Source: Ruminococcaceae bacterium UBA3818 (GTDB lineage Bacteria > Bacillota > Clostridia > Oscillospirales > Ruminococcaceae). Taken from it: a stretch of DNA of 55,899 nucleotides. Every line of letters starts with the position of its first letter. The stretch's first letter is position 1. Below the pieces are notes generated by a model. It had not been told where the DNA came from. It ran no database searches and saw only the letters and a list, made by a program, of their open reading frames with translations. Shown here one piece after another: positions 7,937 through 15,030 of the stretch. The stretch is taken from contig DFDW01000024.1 of the NCBI GenBank assembly GCA_002369315.1, positions 181-56,079 on the forward strand. The letters are read 5' to 3'. Both the position numbers and the translations under genes were made by a program.

Positions 7937-9604
7937 ATGTTAAGCGATATCGAAATTGCGCAGGGCGCAAAAATGCTTCCGATCACCGAAATTGCGGAAA
8001 AACTGGACATTCTTCCGGAAGAGCTGGAGCCGTACGGCCGGTATAAAGCAAAACTTTCGGAAGATATTTTTGCCCGTTTGCAGAATAAACCAGACGGGAA
8101 GCTGGTACTGGTTACCGCCATCAACCCCACTCCCGCCGGAGAAGGCAAAACCACCACATCGGTAGGCTTGGGACAGGCCATGGCAAAAATTGGCGAAAAG
8201 GCAATCATTGCCCTTCGCGAACCTTCCCTGGGGCCGGTCTTTGGCATTAAGGGCGGCGCCGCAGGCGGCGGCTATTCTCAGGTTGTCCCCATGGAGGATA
8301 TCAACCTGCATTTTACCGGCGATATGCACGCTATTACAGCCGCCAACAACCTGCTGTGCGCGATGATTGACAACCATCTGCAGCAGGGAAACGTTCTGGG
8401 CATCGACCAAAGGCGGATCTTGTTCAAACGCTGCCTGGACATGAACGACCGGGCGCTGCGTTTTGTCAATGTAGGACTGGGCGGCAAGGTCAACGGCGTT
8501 CCGAGAGAGGACGGCTTCCAGATCACTGTGGCCAGCGAGGTCATGGCTATTTTGTGCCTGGCTGCGGATCTGGACGATCTGAAAGAGCGCTTGGGTTCCA
8601 TTTTAGTCGCATACACCTATGACAACAAGCCGGTTTACGCCCGGGATCTGAAAGTCCACGGCGCAATGGCCGCGTTGCTGAAAGACGCGCTGAAACCGAA
8701 TCTGGTGCAGACGCTTGAAAATACCCCTGCTCTGATGCATGGCGGTCCTTTCGCCAACATCGCCCACGGCTGCAACTCGGTGCGCGCCACCAAGCTGGCA
8801 TTGAAAATGGCCGATTACTGTATTACTGAGGCCGGCTTCGGTTCTGATCTGGGCGCAGAAAAATTCCTGGACATCAAATGCCGCTACGCCGGACTGGCGC
8901 CGTCGGCCATCGTGATCGTGGCAACGCTGCGCGCTTTAAAATACAATGGCGGCGTTCCAAAAGCGGAAGTTGCCGCTGAAAATGTTGAAGCGCTGAAAAA
9001 AGGTCTGGTCAACCTGGAAGCACATGTGGAAAACATGCGCAAATACGGTGTGCCGGTGGTGGTTGCCATCAACCGGTTCCTCACCGATACGGATAAGGAA
9101 ATCGAGGTGCTCGCCGAGTGCTGCCAGCGCCTTGGCGTAGAATACTCTTTGTCTGAAGTTTTCGCCAAAGGCGGTGAAGGCGCCGTTGATTTGGCACATA
9201 AAGTTGTCAAGGCCTGCGCGCAGCCGTCTCAATTCAAGCTTTTGTACGACGAAAAAGCGCCGATCAAGGAAAAGATCAAGACCATTGTCACCGAAATCTA
9301 CGGCGGCAACGATGTGGCCTATGCCCCCAAAGCGGAAAAAGCAATCCGCGATATCGAGGCCCTGGGAAAAGCGGACCTGCCGATCTGCGTGGCCAAGACG
9401 CAATATTCCCTGTCTGACGACCCATCGAAACTCGGCCGTCCCACCGGCTTTACAGTTAACGTGCGGGATGTAAAACTGTCCGCCGGCGCAGGTTTTATCG
9501 TTGTTATGTCCGGTGATATTATGACGATGCCCGGTCTGCCCAAGGCCCCTGCCGCCTGCCAGATCGACGTTGACAGCCAGGGCCATATCAAGGGCCTATT
9601 CTAA
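7937..9604 (+). CDS. fhs: formate--tetrahydrofolate ligase
   Basis: Makes 10-formyltetrahydrofolate from formate, tetrahydrofolate and ATP, feeding one-carbon units to purine synthesis or the Wood-Ljungdahl methyl branch. 555 residues, the full family length. The ATP-binding P-loop TPAGEGKTTTSVG is at about residues 65-77; the family stretches REPSLGPVFGIKGGAAGGGY and EAGFGSDLGAEKFLDIKC follow. The ATG is preceded by AAAGGTGAGG. It is the first gene of a rightward run with tsaE 18 bases downstream. Its leader contains a terminator-like hairpin. No other Wood-Ljungdahl gene is adjacent. Confidence 0.97.
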   Translation: MLSDIEIAQGAKMLPITEIAEKLDILPEELEPYGRYKAKLSEDIFARLQNKPDGKLVLVTAINPTPAGEGKTTTSVGLGQAMAKIGEKAIIALREPSLGPVFGIKGGAAGGGYSQVVPMEDINLHFTGDMHAITAANNLLCAMIDNHLQQGNVLGIDQRRILFKRCLDMNDRALRFVNVGLGGKVNGVPREDGFQITVASEVMAILCLAADLDDLKERLGSILVAYTYDNKPVYARDLKVHGAMAALLKDALKPNLVQTLENTPALMHGGPFANIAHGCNSVRATKLALKMADYCITEAGFGSDLGAEKFLDIKCRYAGLAPSAIVIVATLRALKYNGGVPKAEVAAENVEALKKGLVNLEAHVENMRKYGVPVVVAINRFLTDTDKEIEVLAECCQRLGVEYSLSEVFAKGGEGAVDLAHKVVKACAQPSQFKLLYDEKAPIKEKIKTIVTEIYGGNDVAYAPKAEKAIRDIEALGKADLPICVAKTQYSLSDDPSKLGRPTGFTVNVRDVKLSAGAGFIVVMSGDIMTMPGLPKAPAACQIDVDSQGHIKGLF

Positions 9605-9622
9605 AAAGGAAGAAGTTTATTT

Positions 9623-10048
9623 ATGCGATCCATCGTCACAAACAGCGCGGCGGAAACCGAACAGTTCGCGCAGGAACTGGCCTCTTCACTAAAGCCCAAT
9701 GATGTGCTGGCTTTCTCAGGCGGACTGGGCATGGGCAAAACAACGTTTGTCCGCGGCCTAGCCAGAGGGTTGGGCTCATCGGACGAAGTTTCCAGTCCCA
9801 CCTTCTCTTTGGTACACGAATACCGAGGCACACCGAAGCTGTATCATTTCGACATGTACCGCGTCACCTCCTTTGACGATTTATACTCTACCGGTTTCTT
9901 CGATTATCTGGAAACCGGCGCGATCTTAGCCATCGAATGGAGCGAAAACATCGAGGGTGCGCTGCCGGACAATACGATACGGGTAACGTTTGAACGGTTG
10001 GAAGAAGAAAAACGCCGGATCACGGTGGAAGGAGGCGGACGGTTTTGA
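9623..10048 (+). CDS. tsaE: tRNA threonylcarbamoyladenosine biosynthesis ATPase TsaE
   Basis: Cytosolic ATPase of the TsaB-TsaD-TsaE complex that makes the t6A modification at position 37 of ANN-decoding tRNAs. 141 residues, typical length. Walker A is GGLGMGKTTFVRGLARGLG; the SPTFSLVHEY stretch and YHFDMYRV complete the family signature. It is followed by tsaB with a four-base overlap, so the two are translationally coupled. The start follows GGAAGAAG. Confidence 0.95.
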   Translation: MRSIVTNSAAETEQFAQELASSLKPNDVLAFSGGLGMGKTTFVRGLARGLGSSDEVSSPTFSLVHEYRGTPKLYHFDMYRVTSFDDLYSTGFFDYLETGAILAIEWSENIEGALPDNTIRVTFERLEEEKRRITVEGGGRF

Positions 10049-10752
10049 TCTTGCTTGGAATGGACACCTCCGCGGTGGCTGCTTCCGCCGCTTTGTGGGA
10101 AGACGGACGGATTATCGGGGAAAGTTTTGTAAACGTCAAGCTCACCCACAGTCAGACGATTCTGCCTATGACGCAGAATCTGCTGAACGCCTGTGGAAAA
10201 GACCTTTCCCAGGTGGACGAATTTGCGGTTTCTACCGGTCCTGGATCGTTTACCGGACTGCGCATTGGCATTTCCGCAGTGAAAGGGATGGCTTTCGGCA
10301 CAAACAAACGCTGTATCCCGGTATCAACGCTGGAGGCGCTGGCCTATCTTTTGATCGGACAGGAATGTATCGCGGTTGCCGCTATGGACGCCCGCTGCCA
10401 ACAGGTCTATGCCGCCTCTTTTCTGGTGGGGCGGGAATCTGTTCAGCGGTTGAGCGAAGACGCGGCGCTGTCCATCGGGCAGCTTTGGGAGCAAATCAAC
10501 AATATTTCTTCTGATTTACCGCTGATTTTAGTTGGAGATGGCGCGCAATTATGCTATAATAGCTGGGAAAGCGACAGAATTTTACTGGCGCCGGAACATC
10601 TGCGGTTTCAACGCGCCAGCGCTGTTTGCATGGCGGCGCTTCCCCACCGGGGAATGAGCGTGGAACCGGCGCAGCTGGTGCCTCAATATCTGCGGCTTCC
10701 CCAGGCGCAGCGGGAACTATTGCAAAAGCAAAACAGAAATGAAAAGTTCTAG
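10045..10752 (+). CDS. tsaB: tRNA threonylcarbamoyladenosine biosynthesis protein TsaB
   Basis: Inactive ASKHA-fold paralogue that dimerises with TsaD in t6A synthesis. 235 residues. The N-terminal LLGMDTSAVAASAALW and the hallmark STGPGSFTGLRIGISAVKG are present. It starts at a TTG (10045) that overlaps the tsaE stop as TTGA, with GGAGGCGG upstream. The usual neighbours rimI and tsaD are absent; rpiB and upp follow instead. The distal coding part contains a good internal promoter (10532-10560). Confidence 0.95.
   Translation: MILLGMDTSAVAASAALWEDGRIIGESFVNVKLTHSQTILPMTQNLLNACGKDLSQVDEFAVSTGPGSFTGLRIGISAVKGMAFGTNKRCIPVSTLEALAYLLIGQECIAVAAMDARCQQVYAASFLVGRESVQRLSEDAALSIGQLWEQINNISSDLPLILVGDGAQLCYNSWESDRILLAPEHLRFQRASAVCMAALPHRGMSVEPAQLVPQYLRLPQAQRELLQKQNRNEKF
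10532..10560 (+). promoter_or_regulatory. internal promoter within tsaB, reading into rpiB-upp
   Basis: TTGGAG (10532-10537), 17-base spacer, extended -10 TGC-TATAAT (10555-10560), about 210 bases before the rpiB start. It would allow rpiB and upp to be expressed apart from fhs-tsaEB. Confidence 0.5.
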
Positions 10753-10771
10753 TCGGAAAGGAATGGAAAGA

Positions 10772-11209
10772 ATGATTGCCATTGGAAGCGATCACGGCGG
10801 TTTCGCATTAAAAGAGGAAATAAAAAAATATTTGGATGAACACAAAATCCCTTATGAGGATTTTGGCACCTACAGCACCGACAGCGTGGATTACCCCCTG
10901 ATCGCGGAAAAAACCTGTGCGGCGATCACCAGCGGCAAATGCGACAAAGGCATTCTCTGCTGCGGCACCGGTATCGGCATTTCTATGGCAGCCAACAAAA
11001 TTAAGGGGATCCGCGCGGCGCTGTGCTCGGATTATTTCAGTGCCAAATATACCCGCCTGCATAATGACGCCAACGTCATCTGCATGGGCGGGCGTACCAT
11101 TGGTCCCGGCCTTGCGCTGGAATTGGTGGATGTCTTTTTGAACACGCCGTTTGAAGGCGGCCGTCACGCAAGACGGGTAGAACAGTTGATGAAGCTGGAA
11201 GAAAAATAG
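10772..11209 (+). CDS. rpiB: ribose-5-phosphate isomerase B
   Basis: Interconverts ribose-5-phosphate and ribulose-5-phosphate in the pentose phosphate pathway. 145 residues, the RpiB/LacAB fold. MIAIGSDHGGFALKEEI opens the protein, GILCCGTGIGISMAANK carries the catalytic Cys, and NVICMGGRTIGPGLA follows. The ATG at 10772 is preferred because AAAGGA lies nine bases upstream; an in-frame ATG at 10763 has no room for a ribosome binding site. It lies 19 bases after tsaB and about 70 before upp. Confidence 0.95.
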   Translation: MIAIGSDHGGFALKEEIKKYLDEHKIPYEDFGTYSTDSVDYPLIAEKTCAAITSGKCDKGILCCGTGIGISMAANKIKGIRAALCSDYFSAKYTRLHNDANVICMGGRTIGPGLALELVDVFLNTPFEGGRHARRVEQLMKLEEK

Positions 11210-11277
11210 GGTAATTCCGGCTTTTGGGGAATGTACTATCAAAAAATGCCGTTGGGGCGGAAATGGAGAAATGAATT

Positions 11278-11907
11278 ATGTTAAAACCGGTAATTATGGA
11301 CCACCCGCTGATTCAGCACAAACTGACCATTATGCGGGATAAAAACACCGGCACGAAGGAATTCCGTGAGCTGGTAGGCGAAATCGGTATGCTGATGTGC
11401 TATGAAGCAACCCGTGATCTTCCCTTGAAAGAAGTGGAGATCGAAACGCCTGTGGCGGTTGCCAAAACCAAAGTGATTTCCGGCAGAAAGCTGGCGTTTG
11501 TACCGATCCTTCGGGCCGGTCTTGGAATGGTAGACGGCGTAATGCGGATGGTTCCCGCCGCGAAAATCGGTCATATCGGCATGTACCGCGACCCTGAAAC
11601 CCACATGCCGGTGGAATATTACTGCAAACTGCCTTCCGATATCGGTGAACGGGACGTCATCGTTCTGGACCCGATGCTCGCCACCGGCGGTTCCGCTATT
11701 GACGCCATCGCGCAAATCAAATCCAAGGGCGCGAAAAGCGTTCGCTTTATGTGCATTATCGCGGCTCCCGAGGGTCTTGCAGCTTTGCAGGAAGCACATC
11801 CTGACGTGCAGATTTATATTGGCGCAGTAGACGAAAAACTCAATGAACACAAATACATCGTTCCCGGTTTGGGCGATGCCGGAGACAGGATTTTCGGTAC
11901 CAAATAA
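11278..11907 (+). CDS. upp: uracil phosphoribosyltransferase
   Basis: Pyrimidine salvage enzyme converting uracil and PRPP to UMP. 209 residues, the standard length. The PRPP-binding loop VLDPMLATGGSAIDAI and the uracil-binding end IVPGLGDAGDRIFGTK are intact. The ATG follows GGAGA at a suitable distance. It is the last gene before a terminator, downstream of rpiB, so ribose-phosphate supply and nucleotide salvage are neighbours. Confidence 0.97.
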   Translation: MLKPVIMDHPLIQHKLTIMRDKNTGTKEFRELVGEIGMLMCYEATRDLPLKEVEIETPVAVAKTKVISGRKLAFVPILRAGLGMVDGVMRMVPAAKIGHIGMYRDPETHMPVEYYCKLPSDIGERDVIVLDPMLATGGSAIDAIAQIKSKGAKSVRFMCIIAAPEGLAALQEAHPDVQIYIGAVDEKLNEHKYIVPGLGDAGDRIFGTK

Positions 11908-11913
11908 TTTTGC

Positions 11914-11949
11914 AAGCCGCTCCCCTTTTCCGGGAACGGCTTCTTTTTT
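11914..11949 (+). terminator. intrinsic terminator after upp
   Basis: Stem AAGCCG-c-TCCC (11914-11924) with GGGA-a-CGGCTT (11932-11942), then a T-rich run to 11949. One internal mismatch. It begins six bases after the upp stop. Confidence 0.85.
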
Positions 11950-11999
11950 GGTGCGGTATTGAAAACCTGCACCAAAACCGAAATGGAGGAAAGCCAGAA

Positions 12000-12635
12000 A
12001 TGACCATCGTTTATTTGGTCCGGCACGCGAAATCCGTCGGGAATACCGAACGAATTTTCCAGGGCCGCACGAATTTGGGGCTGTCGGCAGAAGGACAGGC
12101 GCAGCTGCCGCAACTGGCAGAGCGCTTTCGGCATATTCCGTTGGAAGCGATCTATTCCAGTCCCTTGCTGCGAGCAATGCAAACGGCGGAAGCCGTAAAC
12201 CATTACCACCGGCTGCCAATTGAAACCGAGGAAGGACTGTGTGAAATTTACGCCGGAGAATGGGAAAGAAAATTGTTTGCCGACCTGCCCATACTTTATC
12301 CGGAACATTGGCGCCTTTGGTGCGAAGATGAATCGCATTTTTGCGCTCCGGGCGGTGAGAGCATTGTTCAGGTCCATAGCCGTATCAGTCATGCGATTGA
12401 CCGGATCGCCGCACAAAACGATGGAAAAACCATCGCGGTGGTTTCGCACGGATGCGCGCTGCGCTGTTATTTGTGCCACGCGCTGGGGCTTCCTCTCGAA
12501 CGGATAGGAGAAATTCCCCTTTCTCAAAACACGGCGGTAAGCCGGGTGGTTTATGATGGAGGTACAATCCAGGTAGATTATTATGACGATCTGTCTCATT
12601 TGGATCCAACAGGAAAACAGGAGGTATCGGTATGA
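12000..12635 (+). CDS. histidine phosphatase family protein
   Basis: 211 residues of the phosphoglycerate-mutase-like phosphatase superfamily. The catalytic motif LVRHAKSVGN is at the N-terminus, with YSSPLLRAMQTAE, the acidic GLCEIYAGEWE and the second histidine in VVSHGCALRCYL, so the active site looks complete. The substrate is unknown; related clostridial proteins are annotated as broad phosphatases or alpha-ribazole phosphatase, and no cobalamin gene is nearby. The ATG at 12000 follows GGAGGA. The stop overlaps the ruvX start by four bases. Confidence 0.9.
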   Translation: MTIVYLVRHAKSVGNTERIFQGRTNLGLSAEGQAQLPQLAERFRHIPLEAIYSSPLLRAMQTAEAVNHYHRLPIETEEGLCEIYAGEWERKLFADLPILYPEHWRLWCEDESHFCAPGGESIVQVHSRISHAIDRIAAQNDGKTIAVVSHGCALRCYLCHALGLPLERIGEIPLSQNTAVSRVVYDGGTIQVDYYDDLSHLDPTGKQEVSV

Positions 12636-13060
12636 AAATCATGGCAGTGGATTACGGCGACGCCCGCACCGGGCTTGCCGCTTGTGACCGCACAGAATTT
12701 CTGGCGTCTCCACTCGGCGTTATTCACGAATACGACTTTGACCGGACCGTGGAGCAGGTAGCTTATGCGGCGGAGGAATATCAGGTTGGGAAAATCGTGG
12801 TAGGACATCCTGTCAATATGGATGGAAGCGCCGGCGAAAGAGCGCAGAAATGCGCTTTATTCGCTCAAAAATTACAGGAAAAAGTTTCCGTGCCGGTCAT
12901 TCTCTGGGATGAGCGCGGCACTACCGTTACCGCGCACCAGTATCTGAATGAAACCAATGTCAGAGGAAAAAAGCGAAAAGATGTGGTCGATGAGGTCGCG
13001 GCTTCGATTATTCTGGAAAGTTATCTCGCCTACCGGCAAAATCATCCGGAAGAAAAATAA
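12632..13060 (+). CDS. ruvX: putative pre-16S rRNA nuclease / Holliday junction resolvase YqgF
   Basis: RNase H-fold nuclease thought to mature the 5' end of 16S rRNA, also annotated as RuvX. 142 residues. The N-terminal IMAVDYGDARTGLAACD holds the first metal-binding Asp, and ILWDERGTTVTAHQYL and RKDVVDEVAASIILESYL supply the remaining acidic residues. The start overlaps the phosphatase stop as ATGA, with AGGAGG upstream. Confidence 0.93.
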   Translation: MKIMAVDYGDARTGLAACDRTEFLASPLGVIHEYDFDRTVEQVAYAAEEYQVGKIVVGHPVNMDGSAGERAQKCALFAQKLQEKVSVPVILWDERGTTVTAHQYLNETNVRGKKRKDVVDEVAASIILESYLAYRQNHPEEK

Positions 13061-13080
13061 AACAGGCAGGAACGATAACA

Positions 13081-13431
13081 ATGCAAAAAGAAAAAGTATA
13101 TCAAATGAGCGTTGCAAAAGTGCACCCTTTGCTTGTCAACAAAGCGGTCCGAAAAGGGCGTACAAAAGAGGACGTGGATGAAATCATCCGCTGGCTGACC
13201 GGATACAGCCAGCAGGAATTGGAACACCAGCTGGAACAGTCGGTCAGCTATGAGGCGTTTTTTCAAAACGCCCCGCAGATGAACGAAAAACGAAGAGAAA
13301 TCAAAGGTGTTATCTGCGGCATCCGGGTCGAAGAAATCCAAGAACCGCTGATGCAGGAAATCCGCTATCTGGATAAGCTAATCGATGAGTTGGCTCGCGG
13401 AAAAGCGATGGATAAAATTCTGCGGAAATAA
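13081..13431 (+). CDS. DUF2200 family protein
   Basis: 116 residues. The whole protein matches the DUF2200 pattern: EKVYQMSVAKVHPLLVNKA, then RKGRTKEDVDEIIRWLTGYS and a helical tail. The family is small, cytosolic and of unknown function, possibly nucleic-acid associated from its basic helices. It follows ruvX by 20 bases and ends the rightward run; a terminator lies just beyond. Confidence 0.9.
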   Translation: MQKEKVYQMSVAKVHPLLVNKAVRKGRTKEDVDEIIRWLTGYSQQELEHQLEQSVSYEAFFQNAPQMNEKRREIKGVICGIRVEEIQEPLMQEIRYLDKLIDELARGKAMDKILRK

Positions 13432-13452
13432 AAGGGATACCGCAAAGAAAAA

Positions 13453-13875
13453 TTACTGGGCATCTCCGGAAAAGGCATCCGCTTTTTTCCGGGGATTTTT
13501 TTCGCCCTTGGCAAAAAGCGTTTTCAGCCCCAGATAGAGCAAAAATACCGCGAAAAGCTTAGAAAGAACGGCGGATTCCAGTCTGGATGCAAGCCAAACA
13601 CCCAGAAAAACGCCAGGCAGGCCCCATAAACCGCAGGACGCCCCTTTTTTCACCTGCAAAAGGCCGGACTTTCGATGAAACAATAATGCGGTCGCTCCAG
13701 TCGGCAGAAAAAACAGAAGATTCATCCCCTGCGCTTGTTCCAGCGACGTTCCGGCAAAAACAGTCAGAAACAATAGCAAAACCGCACCGCCGCCGATTCC
13801 CATAGAAGCGATAACGGCGGAAACAAAGGCGATGATAGAAGAAAAAAGCCAACTCGCAGCTGACAGTGAATCCAA
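13453..13875 (-). CDS. half-size TauE/SafE family membrane protein (second of pair)
   Basis: 140 residues with about four membrane helices, half the length of a usual TauE/SafE anion exporter. The family glycine motif is present (VSAVIASMGIGGGAVLLLF), followed by GMNLLFFLPTGATALLFHR. A TTG at 13875 fits a GGGGAGAGG site five bases upstream and gives a 13-base gap after the partner gene, so the two are co-translated neighbours that probably form a heteromeric transporter. The substrate (sulfite, sulfonate or similar) is unknown. The C-terminal codons overlap a convergent terminator hairpin. Confidence 0.85.
   Translation of the reverse strand: MDSLSAASWLFSSIIAFVSAVIASMGIGGGAVLLLFLTVFAGTSLEQAQGMNLLFFLPTGATALLFHRKSGLLQVKKGASCGLWGLPGVFLGVWLASRLESAVLSKLFAVFLLYLGLKTLFAKGEKNPRKKADAFSGDAQ
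13462..13502 (+). terminator. terminator for the fhs-DUF2200 direction
   Basis: A near-perfect stem centred on the loop at about 13477-13480 (CCGGAAAAgGC with GCtTTTTTCCGG) is followed by seven T residues. It lies inside the 3' end of the convergent TauE-half gene, so the transcripts overlap at their ends. Confidence 0.7.
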
Positions 13876-13888
13876 AAAATCCTCTCCC

Positions 13889-14239
13889 CTATTTAAAAAA
13901 TAACCGGATGGCGGCATACAGAATAAAAAGAGAAAAAATCTTTTTCAGCCAGAAATCCGGAATTTTCGGCAGCAGCCATCCCCCAAAAATTCCTCCGGCA
14001 ATTCCGCCGGGCAGATACGGGAGTACATCCGAAACAGAAACATATCCGTGATACCAATATAAAAATCCGCTGACTGCCGATAAAAAAATCATGACCGCCA
14101 CGGCAGTAGCATGCGATTGTTTATTAGTCATCCCTATTTTCTGAAAAGCTGCCACCGCAACGATTCCTCCTCCCGCTCCAAATAGCCCGTTGAGCAAGCC
14201 AATCAAAAAGCCCACAGTGGGCATCCTCATTTTTTTCAA
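13889..14239 (-). CDS. half-size TauE/SafE family membrane protein (first of pair)
   Basis: 116 residues, about four membrane helices, corresponding to one half of a TauE/SafE protein. The repeat signature GLLNGLFGAGGGIVAVAAFQ and the following SHATAVAVMIFLSAVSG are clear. The start is read as a TTG at 14239, five bases after GGGGTGA; the ATG at 14230 is the alternative. It is followed after 13 bases by a second half. A full-length homologue lies at 20533. It is divergent from the ribbon-helix-helix/clpB operon. Confidence 0.85.
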   Translation of the reverse strand: MKKMRMPTVGFLIGLLNGLFGAGGGIVAVAAFQKIGMTNKQSHATAVAVMIFLSAVSGFLYWYHGYVSVSDVLPYLPGGIAGGIFGGWLLPKIPDFWLKKIFSLFILYAAIRLFFK

Positions 14240-14303
14240 AAAATCACCCCATTGAGATCAGTTTTTCTTTTGATAAAAATAGCATTTATAATTAATAATT
14301 CTA

Positions 14304-14334
14304 TTGACAAATTATTATACAGTGATATAATAAT
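14304..14334 (+). promoter_or_regulatory. clpB operon promoter with overlapping inverted-repeat operator
   Basis: TTGACA (14304-14309), 16-base spacer, TATAAT (14326-14331), the strongest promoter in the window. A perfect 9-base inverted repeat, ATTATTATA (14311-14319) and TATAATAAT (14326-14334) with a 6-base centre, covers the spacer and -10 element. This is a typical repressor site. The ribbon-helix-helix protein encoded 19 bases downstream is the obvious candidate. Neither a CtsR nor a CIRCE motif was seen. Confidence 0.75.
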
Positions 14335-14352
14335 GATTGAAGGAGGGATGGT

Positions 14353-15015
14353 ATGAACCGAAGTATCTACAGTTTATTGCTGATGGATGATGTCATTCAG
14401 GCGGTAGACCAACTGGCATATGCGCAGAATACCAGCCGTTCCAACATGGTCAATCAAATTTTGGCCGAACATTTGTCAGTTAAAACACCGGAACAGCGCA
14501 TGCGCGATATTTTTGAACAAATAGAGGCGCTGATGGTGCAGCAAAACGCTTTTCAAATTCAATTTCAGCCGTCGGACGCGATGCTTTCCGTCCGGACGGC
14601 GCTGGCTTATAAATACAAGCCGACCGTGCGGTACAGTGTCGAGCTTTTTCGCAGCGACCCAAATGTGTTGGGAGAGCTGCGAGTTTCCGCGCGAACGCAA
14701 AACGCCGGCCTTTTGCGTATGCTGGATCATTTCTTCCGTCTGTGGCAGAAATTAGAAAATTACCATTTGTCAGCGGTTTATCCGAAGGGCGTCCCCTGCC
14801 GGATTGAGAGCGGACGATATTGCAGAACTTTTGCCTGGCCAAAAGAAAACTGCACAAACGCGCAGCTAGGAGAAAGCATCAGCTCTTATATCCAGAATTT
14901 TGACTGTGCGTTGAAAGCGTTTTTTGAATTGGATGAACAAAATTTGCAAGCGGGGATCGACCAAATCAACCTGCAGTATCAAAAAAACATCCAACAGGAA
15001 AAAATTCTTTTATAG
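14353..15015 (+). CDS. ribbon-helix-helix DNA-binding protein upstream of clpB
   Basis: 220 residues. The first 45 form a ribbon-helix-helix (CopG/Arc-like) domain: a strand (SIYSLLLMDD), helix 1 (VIQAVDQLAYAQN), then TSRSNMVNQILAEHL. The remaining 170 residues are an unrecognised mixed domain (SVRTALAYKYKPTVRYSVEL) that may sense a signal or oligomerise. The ATG follows AAGGAGGGA. It lies 15 bases before clpB in one operon, behind a promoter with an inverted repeat. I infer an autoregulated repressor of clpB; the DNA target and inducer are unknown. Confidence 0.8.
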   Translation: MNRSIYSLLLMDDVIQAVDQLAYAQNTSRSNMVNQILAEHLSVKTPEQRMRDIFEQIEALMVQQNAFQIQFQPSDAMLSVRTALAYKYKPTVRYSVELFRSDPNVLGELRVSARTQNAGLLRMLDHFFRLWQKLENYHLSAVYPKGVPCRIESGRYCRTFAWPKENCTNAQLGESISSYIQNFDCALKAFFELDEQNLQAGIDQINLQYQKNIQQEKILL

Positions 15016-15030
15016 TGGGAGGGAAACGAT

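Noticed and set aside
14240..14352. CtsR or CIRCE element at the clpB operon
   Set aside because: No GGTCAAA direct repeats and no CIRCE inverted repeat; only the AT-rich palindrome is present.
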